Below, one piece after another: positions 17,587 through 24,641 of a DNA stretch of 46,092 bases. The stretch comes from Myxococcota bacterium (lineage in GTDB: Bacteria; Myxococcota_A; UBA9160; UBA4427). Where the stretch lies: contig JANQEL010000144.1 of the NCBI GenBank assembly GCA_028278345.1, forward strand, positions 1-46,092. The letters are read 5' to 3'. Each line of letters starts with the position of its first letter. The first letter of the stretch is position 1. The notes beneath the pieces were generated by a model. The model did not search any database, was not told where the DNA came from, and was given only the letters and a program-made list of their open reading frames with translations. The position numbers and the translations under genes are program-made.

Positions 17587-17673
17587 CGCTGCGCAAACTA
17601 CCACGCGCTACAGCAGCGCGATGGAGCCAATGCGACGAAACCTGGCGGCGCCAATCTCGAACCGCCTTGGAAT

Positions 17674-17978
17674 TCAGTCCGAGTAGATCTCCACCATCTG
17701 CTTGCACTTGCAGCCACGGTCACCTTGTAGCTCGAAGTCGGCATCTTCTTCGGGAGCTTCAGCTTCGTCTCTTCTCGCACCACCATGTTCTTCTTGGGAA
17801 TCTGCTGCTCGAGCCCTTCCAACCCCTCGAGTTCGCCCCGCTCTTCCTCATTGGGAACGTCGAGATCGAACTTCCCGAGGAAGCGTGGTTGACGAACGGC
17901 TCGACGCCCGCCTTGCCGGTCTGCTGCGTCCCCTCCCGCATTCGCGTTTCGATTTGCGGAGGCACTCCCTGTTGACAT
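17674..17978 (-). pseudogene. Small gene with probable frameshift (CxC-ending protein)
   Basis: ATG 17978 opens a frame whose middle part (LGKFDLDVPNEEERGELEG, then MVVREETKLKLPKK) has strongly G/C third positions. After about position 17740 the coding character moves to another frame that ends GDRGCKCKQMVEIYSD at a TGA (17674-17676). That second frame is blocked upstream by a TGA and has no start of its own. A single frameshift near 17720-17750 would join them into one protein of about 100 residues. It could be a decayed gene or an assembly error. No family recognised. Confidence 0.4.
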
Positions 17979-18048
17979 CGGAAGGAGACAAAACCTAGGG
18001 TGATTCGAGTCTTACTCTGTCGAGACGGAATGGAGCGAGTCGAGGACC

Positions 18049-19179
18049 ATGCAGAGATTCCTGGACGACAACGCGGTGATCGAGCGAGTCCTCTCGCACG
18101 TACGTAGCGGCACGACCGACGAGGGCGACGAGATCTGGCGCGAGCCGGTGGAGAACTATCGCAGCGAGGAGCGCCTTCGTCGGGAGCTCGACGTTCTACG
18201 CCGATTGCCCGTGCCGTTCTGTCCCTCCGCCGCACTCCGGGAGCCCGGCGACTACGTGGCGCGTCAGGCCGCCGGAGTCCCCATCCTCGCCGTGCGGGGG
18301 AAGGACGGGGAGGTGCATGCCTTCCGCAATGCGTGTCGCCACCGAGGCGCCGAGGTGGCGAACGGGATGGGCTGCACAAAGGCCTTCGTCTGTCCGTATC
18401 ACGGCTGGACCTACGGGCTCGACGGTCGACTCGAGCGCGTACAGCACGAACACGGCTTCCCGGACTTCGACAAGAGCGCACACGGTCTCGTCCCGGTTCT
18501 GGCCCAGGAGCGAGCCGGGATCGTCTTCATCACCCAGAGTGGGCAGCCGAGCGAGCGGGATCCCGGGGAGGGGCTGCCCGACCTGATCGCAGCCGACCAG
18601 GACCTGATCGATTCGCACGACAATGAAGCCGACTTCAACTGGAAGGTCTCACTCGAAGGAGCCCTCGAGGGCTACCACATCCGCTACGGCCATCCCGAAA
18701 CCTTCTACCCGTACGGGTACGACAACTTGAACGTGGTCGAGCACTGCGGGCGGAACAGCCGCGTGACGTTCCCCTTTCGACGCATCGAGAAGCTGGCCGA
18801 CGTTCCAGAATCCGAGCGCCAAATCGAAGGCCGAGTCACGTACGTCTACCACCTGTTTCCGAACGCGCTGGTCACGGTTCTGTCACATCACACGATTCTG
18901 GTCGTGCTCGAACCCATCGCTCCCGGCCGAACTCGCAACATCGCCTACTCCCTGGCGCACACGGGCGGAGACCCGGTGGCCATCGAGACGGCCAAGCGAG
19001 ACGCGCAGTTCGTCACGCAGACCGGTGCACCCGAAGACCGAGCGCTCGCCGAAAGCGTCCAGCGGACCTTGGAGAGTGGAGCAAACGAGCACTTCATCTT
19101 CGGCCGCTTCGAGAGCGCGATCGTCCACTTCCATCGCAATCTCGACGCAGCGCTGGCGGAGTTGGAGCGAGGCGCTTAG
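18049..19179 (+). CDS. Rieske non-heme iron oxygenase, alpha subunit
   Basis: A 376-residue ring-hydroxylating-type oxygenase. The Rieske [2Fe-2S] ligands are C96-R-H98 and C115-P-Y-H118 (CRHRGAEV, CPYHGWTY). The catalytic domain carries the mononuclear iron histidines in ALEGYHIRYGHPETFY (H210, H215). Such enzymes need a reductase to deliver electrons; none is encoded nearby. No beta subunit is present, so a homotrimeric carnitine/phthalate-like type is likely. The ATG has GAGGA unusually close upstream, so the start is less certain. It converges with the SDR gene (21 bases apart). Confidence 0.88.
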   Translation: MQRFLDDNAVIERVLSHVRSGTTDEGDEIWREPVENYRSEERLRRELDVLRRLPVPFCPSAALREPGDYVARQAAGVPILAVRGKDGEVHAFRNACRHRGAEVANGMGCTKAFVCPYHGWTYGLDGRLERVQHEHGFPDFDKSAHGLVPVLAQERAGIVFITQSGQPSERDPGEGLPDLIAADQDLIDSHDNEADFNWKVSLEGALEGYHIRYGHPETFYPYGYDNLNVVEHCGRNSRVTFPFRRIEKLADVPESERQIEGRVTYVYHLFPNALVTVLSHHTILVVLEPIAPGRTRNIAYSLAHTGGDPVAIETAKRDAQFVTQTGAPEDRALAESVQRTLESGANEHFIFGRFESAIVHFHRNLDAALAELERGA

Positions 19180-19200
19180 GCAATCGCTCCTCGGTCTCCC

Positions 19201-19899
19201 CTACCAGACGTGGTCATTGCCTTCCCACGTCTTGAAGCAGGGGGAATCGTCGATGGTGAGGGCGTCGATCACCGAAATCAGTCCGGCTGCACTCTCCTCG
19301 GCAGTGATGTGCGCACTGGGGCCACCCATGTCCGTCTTCACGAAGCCCGGATGGACGAGCGCCACGGTAATGCCTTCCTTCTTGAGTTCCGGTGCGGCCA
19401 GGCGCATCACCTTGTTCACCGCCCCCTTCGACGAGCAGTACGCGAACATCACCGGCATATCGAGGCCGATCGCGCCCATCTGGCTCGTCACCGTCACTGC
19501 GCGCGGGTTGGTGCCCTGGGCGAGGTTCGCGCGGAAGGCCTGGAGCACCCGCAGCGGCGCCATGGTGTTGACGGCGAAAACCTCGGCCCAGCCGTCGTAG
19601 TCCATGTCGGCGAGGCCCTGGTGTTGGAAGTCCGGGCCGGCCATGCCGGCGTTGTTGATCAGGATATCGATGGGGCGGTCGCCGATCTGCTTCGCGAGGG
19701 TCGCAACCGAATCGCCATCGCTCACGTGGACTTCGTGCACCTCGACTTTCGAGTCGGCCGACGCGAGGGCCTGGAGGTCTTCGGCGTCGCCCGGTGCGCG
19801 ACAACACGCGATGACGTGGCGACCGGATGCGGCGAAGCCCCGCACGAGCTCCAACCCGATTCCCTTGTTCGCGCCGGTGATCAGAACCGATTCCATCAT
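19201..19899 (-). CDS. Short-chain dehydrogenase/reductase (SDR)
   Basis: A 232-residue classical SDR: TGANKGIG cofactor loop (8-15), NNAG (82-85), active-site N111, S139 and Y154-x3-K158 (YCSSK). It should oxidise alcohols or reduce ketones with NAD(P)H in the cytoplasm. Its start overlaps the stop of the alpha/beta hydrolase gene by four bases (ATGA type), so the two are translated together, and both lie behind the 17-bp dyad at 20932. Substrate unknown. Confidence 0.88.
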   Translation of the reverse strand: MMESVLITGANKGIGLELVRGFAASGRHVIACCRAPGDAEDLQALASADSKVEVHEVHVSDGDSVATLAKQIGDRPIDILINNAGMAGPDFQHQGLADMDYDGWAEVFAVNTMAPLRVLQAFRANLAQGTNPRAVTVTSQMGAIGLDMPVMFAYCSSKGAVNKVMRLAAPELKKEGITVALVHPGFVKTDMGGPSAHITAEESAAGLISVIDALTIDDSPCFKTWEGNDHVW

Positions 19900-20918
19900 T
19901 CTCTCCTGTGCGCCGGGCCTCCCTTCGGTAAGCCTCGGCGTGGGTTCGTCGAGAGACTACCAGGCGTGAGATACCCGCCATCGATCCACGCAGTCAGGAT
20001 CTCCAGATACCGATCGCCGGCGTCCTCGTGCGAGTAGTGGCCGGCGTTGTCGAAGATGACGAGTTCGCTCGACGGGAGCAGTTCGTGCAGCCGCTCGCCG
20101 TTCTCGGGCAGAACGAAGGCGTCGTCGCTGCCCCAGGTGACCAGCACGGGTCTCGACGTCTCCTGCAATAGATCTCCGAGTGCGGCGAGCTCGCTTTCGT
20201 AGGAGGCGAGATAGGCCAACCCGAGTTGATGCGAGACCGGGTTGTGGGTGATGGCGTAGTACTCGGACCGCGCGGCTTCCGAAGGCTCTGCGACCGAGTA
20301 GCCCGTCTTCGTCGCGATCTCGTAGAACTGATCCATCGCCGCACCCGAAACCACGTTGGCGGCCAGCCAGCGATACACCCCGGAGTGGACGAGTCGGTCG
20401 AGGTCCGCACCCATAGCGGGCGGGAAATATCCTGGACCATTGAACACGTTCGCGCTGACCACCCGCTCGGGGTGCTTGGCCGCGAGCCACAGCGCAACCG
20501 GAGCACCGACGTCGGGGCCGACCACATGGAACCGCTCGATGCCGAACTCGTCGATGAGGCGAAGCGCGATTTCCGCTGCGGCGGAGGGGGACATCGTTTC
20601 TGGAGAGCCGTCCGAGAGCCCGAAGCCGGGAAGATCGATGGCGAGCACGTCGTAGCGACTCGACAGCGCGGGCCAGGCCGACTCCCAGGCGCGAATGGAC
20701 TGGGGGTATGGCCCGAAGAGCACCAGGGAGGGTGCCCCCTCTCGTTGACTTCGCCGGTATCGCATCGCAAACCCGTCGATCGTGGTCAGCGTTGCGTCCG
20801 TCCTCGCGCCGTTCCACGAACGGCCGGCCTCGGCAGCGCCACGCGTCGACGACTCGGCACAAGCGATCACAAGCATGCTTCCCAGCAGAATCGACACCAG
20901 AGTGATTGTCGTATTCAC
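19896..20918 (-). CDS. Alpha/beta hydrolase lipoprotein with aspartate nucleophile (epoxide hydrolase/dehalogenase-like)
   Basis: A 340-residue protein. GTG 20918 is the start: AAGGAG lies six bases upstream and it creates a lipoprotein signal (LLGSMLVIAC, C20 lipidated), whereas the longer frame has none. The hydrolase fold shows FGPYP at the oxyanion site, nucleophile elbow GPDVGAPV with aspartate 136 instead of serine, WGSDDAF (D265/D266) and NAGHYSHED (H294). An aspartate nucleophile is typical of epoxide hydrolases and haloalkane dehalogenases, which form ester intermediates. Export to the envelope is uncommon for those enzymes. The SDR gene follows with overlap, suggesting the diol or alcohol product is oxidised next. 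Confidence 0.82.
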   Translation of the reverse strand: MNTTITLVSILLGSMLVIACAESSTRGAAEAGRSWNGARTDATLTTIDGFAMRYRRSQREGAPSLVLFGPYPQSIRAWESAWPALSSRYDVLAIDLPGFGLSDGSPETMSPSAAAEIALRLIDEFGIERFHVVGPDVGAPVALWLAAKHPERVVSANVFNGPGYFPPAMGADLDRLVHSGVYRWLAANVVSGAAMDQFYEIATKTGYSVAEPSEAARSEYYAITHNPVSHQLGLAYLASYESELAALGDLLQETSRPVLVTWGSDDAFVLPENGERLHELLPSSELVIFDNAGHYSHEDAGDRYLEILTAWIDGGYLTPGSLSTNPRRGLPKGGPAHRRE

Positions 20919-20931
20919 AGAGAACTCCTTC

Positions 20932-20948
20932 AGTCTGCATTCCAGACT
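20932..20948 (-). promoter_or_regulatory. HxlR-regulon candidate operator 1
   Basis: AGTCTGCATTCCAGACT, a 5-7-5 dyad (AGTCT...AGACT) 14 bases upstream of the hydrolase GTG, just before its ribosome site. Its top strand matches 15 of 17 bases of the inverse complement of the site at 21917. Confidence 0.7.
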
Positions 20949-20997
20949 TATGAAGACGCGGCTCGCCAATCTCGACGCGAACGGCAGAGATCGCAGG

Positions 20998-21387
20998 CTA
21001 GGCCCGGTGCCTCTCCAGCCACGCCGCCTCTTCGCCGGGTTCGGGCATGATCTCGCCGCCCTCCATGTTCCACTTCGAAGGGATGTCGACGGTCGTGACA
21101 CCGACCTCGTCTTGCGAACAGCCGAGCGCGGTCGCCACGCTGCTCCGTAGCTGCGAGACGATCTCCGCCTTCTGCTCGTCGGTGCGTCCCCAGCGAATCG
21201 TCCCGAAGACGTAGGCCACCTGCCCTTCCGGAAGTTCAGCGGGCGAGCGTTCGGAGAAGAAGGCGTGGACGAATATCGCGGGAGCGCCCGTTACACCGCA
21301 GTGAATCCGAACGACATCCTTGGCGATCTGGGCGCGCTGTGCCTCACTGCTGAGGCCTTCTCGAATCGCGCATCGGTAAAGGGGCAT
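20998..21387 (-). CDS. Tautomerase-superfamily protein with Pro1
   Basis: A 129-residue protein of the 4-oxalocrotonate tautomerase/MIF superfamily. The first residue after Met is proline (MPLYRC), which acts as catalytic base once Met is removed. The length suggests two fused beta-alpha-beta units like cis-CaaD/MSAD types. ATG 21387 follows AAGGAGGA. Sixteen bases upstream lies a second tautomerase-like gene, so the two are one operon and may form a mixed oligomer. Related enzymes act in aromatic or halo-acid breakdown, fitting the neighbouring hydrolase and SDR. Confidence 0.8.
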   Translation of the reverse strand: MPLYRCAIREGLSSEAQRAQIAKDVVRIHCGVTGAPAIFVHAFFSERSPAELPEGQVAYVFGTIRWGRTDEQKAEIVSQLRSSVATALGCSQDEVGVTTVDIPSKWNMEGGEIMPEPGEEAAWLERHRA

Positions 21388-21403
21388 GACAGATTCCTCC
21401 TTC

Positions 21404-21736
21404 CTAGAGAGACAACGGTCCGTCGAAGGCCGTCGCGACGACTTCGTTGATCGAGCATCCGGTGGTTTCGACCCAGAGGTCGCAGACGGCTCGGAGAAAC
21501 ACTTCGCGCTCGGCGTTGTCGAAGCCGACGGGGACCGATCGGACGACGATCGACGACGCGCTCGGCTCCCCCGCCGTCCAGGCCCATCCGGGTGGCTGGC
21601 GCGTCCAGCGAATCTCCACTTCAGCGGGGTCGTCACCGAAGAATCGCTGGCCGAGCTGCGCCAGCCCCGCCTCGAGCACGTCCGTCTTCCGATCGGCGAC
21701 CTGGCCTTCTTGAATGATGCAGGAGTATTGGCTCAT
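21404..21736 (-). CDS. Tautomerase-like protein lacking Pro1
   Basis: A 110-residue protein starting MSQYSCIIQEGQ, with helix and strand pattern (LEAGLAQLGQRFFG, AEVEIRWTRQ, NAEREVFLRAVCDLWVETTGCSINEVV) like the tautomerase gene that follows it. Residue 2 is serine, so the superfamily's catalytic proline is missing. It may be a structural partner of the Pro1 enzyme, as in heterohexameric tautomerases. ATG 21736 follows AAGGAGGA by ten bases. A 17-bp dyad lies 32 bases upstream. Confidence 0.7.
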   Translation of the reverse strand: MSQYSCIIQEGQVADRKTDVLEAGLAQLGQRFFGDDPAEVEIRWTRQPPGWAWTAGEPSASSIVVRSVPVGFDNAEREVFLRAVCDLWVETTGCSINEVVATAFDGPLSL

Positions 21737-21767
21737 GGGTGTCGTTCCTCCTTGGGATCTCATTGCA

Positions 21768-21784
21768 AGTCTTGAATCTAGACT
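21768..21784 (-). promoter_or_regulatory. HxlR-regulon candidate operator 2
   Basis: AGTCTTGAATCTAGACT, a 5-7-5 dyad with the same AGTCT/AGACT arms as the sites at 20932 and 21917. It lies 32 bases upstream of the tautomerase-operon start. Confidence 0.7.
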
Positions 21785-21916
21785 CTTGGAATCACCGGCG
21801 CAACACCCGCTCGAGAAAAAGGGGAAAAACGCCCGCCCGACGCCTTCCGACTCCGCACCGGCCGAGGGCGCTCACGGAGCCGTCGATACACGACGCGTAG
21901 AGTCCTCGGCACATCT

Positions 21917-21933
21917 GGTCTAGAATGCAGACT
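21917..21933 (+). promoter_or_regulatory. HxlR-regulon candidate operator 3
   Basis: GGTCTAGAATGCAGACT, third copy of the dyad. It contains an ATG at 21925 that could be mistaken for the hxlR-family start. The real start is more likely 21976, which places the site 43 bases upstream, as for an autoregulated gene. Confidence 0.65.
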
Positions 21934-21975
21934 CGCGCGAGAACGAAACCAATCGAAGCGAAGAGAAGTGCAGCG

Positions 21976-22473
21976 ATGAAATGGAGCGAAATCGGCACCC
22001 AGGTTTGCTCGCTGGCCCGGAGCCTGTCAGTCGTCGGAGATCCCTGGACGCTCCTCTTCCTGCGGGAGGCCTTCGGCGGAGCCACCCGTTTCGAAGACTT
22101 CCTTTCGGGAACGGGGGCGAGCCGGGCCATGGCCACGGAGCGGCTCGGCGGACTCGTCGATCACGGAGTCCTCGAACGCCACGAATACCTCGAGGCACCG
22201 AGACGCTTCGAGTACCGACTGACCCCGATGGGGCGAGATCTCCTGCCCGTCGTCCTCTCGCTGGTGCAGTGGGGGGACCAGTGGCTGAACGACGGAGAAG
22301 CTCCGCCTGCCCGGCTGACCCACACGAAATGCGGGGAGTCGGCCGGATACGAACTCCGCTGCAATGCTTGCGACGGTCCCATCGGCACCGACGTGAGCGT
22401 GAGCTATCGGCCTGGGGCCTGGGCCACCGGCCGGAAGACGACCAGGAAGCGCCTTCGTCCGATCGACCCCTGA
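21976..22473 (+). CDS. HxlR-family winged-helix transcriptional regulator
   Basis: A 165-residue regulator with the HxlR core: C11-SLARSLSVVGDPWTLLFLREAFGG, a recognition helix region (RAMATERLGGLVDHGVLERH) and a wing (RRFEYRLTPMG). A C-terminal extension carries C119, C129 and C132 (LRCNACDGPIG), suggesting a small metal or redox site. ATG 21976 is preferred to ATG 21925, which falls inside a conserved operator-like dyad. It is divergent from the tautomerase and hydrolase operons, and the same dyad precedes all three units, so it probably controls itself and them. Confidence 0.88.
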   Translation: MKWSEIGTQVCSLARSLSVVGDPWTLLFLREAFGGATRFEDFLSGTGASRAMATERLGGLVDHGVLERHEYLEAPRRFEYRLTPMGRDLLPVVLSLVQWGDQWLNDGEAPPARLTHTKCGESAGYELRCNACDGPIGTDVSVSYRPGAWATGRKTTRKRLRPIDP

Positions 22474-22615
22474 GTGCGCACGAAGCCACGAGGAGAGACG
22501 CCGGGCACGAAGGCTGGCGGCCAGGCGGGATTCGATCGGAAGCTGCGCTTCCCCTCCCCGCCCCTTCGACTTGAAGCCGGATACGCTCGATGAGATGCAT
22601 CGGGAGCGGCAGCGC

Positions 22616-23074
22616 TCAAGAAGGGAATCGAGCGCGCGTGTCACAGCCTTCCTGCTGCACGCGCCGCCAGTAGCCCCAGGGAAAGTGGACACCCTCGAGC
22701 TTCATCCCGTCCGGATCTCCGAAGAACACCGCGTAGTAGTGGCGACCGTACTCGGGATACTCTGCGGGCGCATCGAGGACCGGATGGCCGGCGGCTACCA
22801 GGAGTTCATGGAGCGCATCGACGTCGTTGCGATCCTTGAGCTTGAGCGCCAGATGGTGCAATCCAGCCTGGTACCGATCGAAAGCTCTACGCTCGCGATC
22901 TCTGGCACACGGCCGCAACGTGAGTGTCATCATTCCGTTCGACCAGGACACATGATCTGCCGGATGCTCGAACCGACGAAAGCCGAGTGACTCGAGAACG
23001 AGCCCATAGAAGGCCGTCGAACGTGCCACATCGCTGACCGTCAAGTCGATGTGCTCGAGCCCGAGAACCTCCAT
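22616..23074 (-). CDS. VOC-superfamily (glyoxalase/dioxygenase-like) metalloprotein
   Basis: A 152-residue vicinal-oxygen-chelate protein with two beta-alpha-beta-beta-beta units: LEHIDLTVSDVARSTAFYGLVLESLGFR at the N-terminus (H8) and GLHHLALKLKD, then YYAVFFGDPDGMKLEGVH with a candidate metal glutamate (LEGV). ATG 23074 follows a strong GGGGAGGGG. Family members include glyoxalases, epimerases and ring-cleavage dioxygenases; the reaction is not readable. It stands between the HxlR gene and a TetR gene and may belong to the same catabolic set. Confidence 0.85.
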   Translation of the reverse strand: MEVLGLEHIDLTVSDVARSTAFYGLVLESLGFRRFEHPADHVSWSNGMMTLTLRPCARDRERRAFDRYQAGLHHLALKLKDRNDVDALHELLVAAGHPVLDAPAEYPEYGRHYYAVFFGDPDGMKLEGVHFPWGYWRRVQQEGCDTRARFPS

Positions 23075-23101
23075 CGCCCCTCCCCTTTACGTACCGATGA
23101 G

Positions 23102-23680
23102 CTAGCGAGTTGGCAGAGTCGTCACGGTCTCTTCGAAGAGTCGATGGACGAAATCAGCGCGCGCACGCTTCGACTTCATGCCCGGAAGCTCCAGGTCGGA
23201 TAGCTGGGCGAATCCCACGTAAGCCGTCGTGAGGAGAATCGCCTGATCTCGGGCCGCTTCTTCGCTCGCCCCCATCTCCTCGAACGTTCGTTGGAGAAAG
23301 CGGAGTCGCTTCGAGACGGCGCGACGAAAGACGGGGCGCACGAGTTCGTGGTTGCGGGCCTCGAGCAGGGCAAGGAACACCCGCACCGCCGGATCGGGCC
23401 CCGCGACGTCACCGAATAACGGGCGCAACCGCGTCGCGGGGTCCATCACCTTCTCGAGGGATCCGTACTTGAGATCCGTGAACACCCGCTCCCAGCGGGC
23501 GAGCATGGCCTCGAGCAGGTCGTCGAGACTCTCGAAATGCCAATAGAAGCTGCCCTTCGACACACCCAGTCGGCGTGCCAGGGGCACCACACCGAGCCCC
23601 GAGAGCCCCACTTCGCCCAGCATCTCGAGGGCTGCGATTTCCCAGGCCTTGCGATCGAGCCGCGACACGACGCCCTCCAT
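23102..23680 (-). CDS. TetR-family transcriptional regulator
   Basis: A 192-residue regulator whose N-terminus (AWEIAALEMLGEVGLSGLGVVPLARRLGVSKGSFYWHFESLDDLLEAML) is a textbook TetR helix-turn-helix. It is divergent from the second crotonase gene (23775). Overlapping TACC/GGTA inverted repeats start exactly at its initiation codon, so it probably represses both directions. Its own ribosome site is weak (TTAGGG), perhaps a compromise with the operator. The VOC gene lies 27 bases downstream and is probably co-transcribed. Confidence 0.87.
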   Translation of the reverse strand: MEGVVSRLDRKAWEIAALEMLGEVGLSGLGVVPLARRLGVSKGSFYWHFESLDDLLEAMLARWERVFTDLKYGSLEKVMDPATRLRPLFGDVAGPDPAVRVFLALLEARNHELVRPVFRRAVSKRLRFLQRTFEEMGASEEAARDQAILLTTAYVGFAQLSDLELPGMKSKRARADFVHRLFEETVTTLPTR

Positions 23681-23699
23681 ACCCTAAGGTACGGATACC
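23680..23699. promoter_or_regulatory. Candidate TetR operator with alternating TACC/GGTA words
   Basis: TACC-CTAA-GGTA-CGGA-TACC: three half-sites in alternating orientation, each four bases apart, giving two overlapping dyads. It abuts the tetR start and lies 75 bases before the crotonase start. Confidence 0.45.
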
Positions 23700-23774
23700 A
23701 TACCCCGGAGTATTGACGTTGTCGAATCGAATCGTGGGATCGGGCTTCGGCACGCAGCACAAGAGGAGTTCACG

Positions 23775-24443
23775 ATGAACACCAAATGCGAACTTCACGA
23801 GGGAGGGATCGCACTCGTCACATTGGACCGGGCGGAGGCGAAGAACGCCCTGTCGATCGAACTGCGAAACGAAGTCACCGATCGACTCGCGACATTGGCC
23901 ACTGATTCCGACCTGCGCGTCGTGGTCCTGACGGGGGCGGGCAATTCCTTCTCGTCGGGCTTCGACTTGAAGGAGTTCCAACGTATTGGCGAGGTGTCGT
24001 TTGCCGATCAGCTCTGGGCGTCGAGCGACCGATTCCACCGCGCCATCCTGGAGTTCCCCCTTCCCATCATCGCTGCGGTCAACGGCCCGGCGGTCGCGGG
24101 CGGTTTCGATCTCGCCGCCATGTGCGATCTGCGCCTGGCCTCAACCGAGGCCACCTTCTCCCACCCCGAGGCGGCCTTTGGCGAGGTCGCCTACGGACTC
24201 CTTCATGACCTCGTCGGCGGATCCATCGCCCGCGAGCTCTGCTTGCTGGGCCGGGAAGTCGACGCCCACGAAGCACTGTCCATGCGCCTCGTATCGTCGG
24301 TGGAGCCACCGGAAGAACTCATCTCGAGTTCGATGGCACTCGCCGCGAAGCTGGCGGCTTGCCCCGTCCAGACCTTGCGATCGACACGAAGCAAGATTCA
24401 AGCCCGTTCCGGACATGGAATCCGAGGAACACTCGATCTGTGA
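23775..24443 (+). CDS. Enoyl-CoA hydratase/isomerase family protein, C-terminally short
   Basis: A 222-residue crotonase with NSFSSGFDLKEF, NGPAVAGGFDLAAMCDLRLAS and FSHPEAAFG. The second catalytic glutamate position (HPE) is kept and the first is aspartate (GGFD). Usual length is 250-265 residues; here the C-terminal helices and the 'EGxxAFxEKR' end are missing and the chain stops after IQARSGHGIRGTLDL. The stop lies only 52 bases before a tmRNA-end-like repeat (24496), so the 3' end may have been replaced at an insertion junction. AGAGGAG precedes the ATG. Confidence 0.8.
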   Translation: MNTKCELHEGGIALVTLDRAEAKNALSIELRNEVTDRLATLATDSDLRVVVLTGAGNSFSSGFDLKEFQRIGEVSFADQLWASSDRFHRAILEFPLPIIAAVNGPAVAGGFDLAAMCDLRLASTEATFSHPEAAFGEVAYGLLHDLVGGSIARELCLLGREVDAHEALSMRLVSSVEPPEELISSSMALAAKLAACPVQTLRSTRSKIQARSGHGIRGTLDL

Positions 24444-24495
24444 ATCGAGTTGCCGAACGGCGACCGCTACCGGCAATTCGACCTCGAAATCATTG

Positions 24496-24528
24496 GGTGG
24501 ACGCGGTGGGAATCGAACCCGGGTCCAA
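24496..24528. repeat. tmRNA/tRNA 3'-end-like sequence, copy A (possible attachment site)
   Basis: On the minus strand this 33-base stretch reads GGACCCGGGTTCGATTCCC, then ACCGCGTCCACC: a T-arm plus acceptor end such as closes tmRNA. The T-stem has two mismatches and no 5' half is seen, so it is a remnant, not a gene. It matches copy B at 26605 in most positions, in the same orientation, 2.1 kb away. Confidence 0.5.
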
Positions 24529-24641
24529 GAAGCGCAAGCCCGCGAAATGGAGGAAGTCCCCGAACCAGCCCCCTGTCCCGGGGTTGTCCCAGGGGAACCC
24601 GCCGCCTCTGGCCCGCTCAACTGGTGCCGCGCTCGAAATCG

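Noticed and set aside
21925..21975. Upstream ATG as the start of the HxlR-family regulator
   Set aside because: It lies inside the 17-bp dyad shared by three promoters, and the added residues have no family counterpart.
24496..24640. tRNA gene near 24.5 kb
   Set aside because: The T-arm has two mismatched pairs and no matching 5' acceptor strand, D-arm or anticodon arm can be found upstream on the minus strand.
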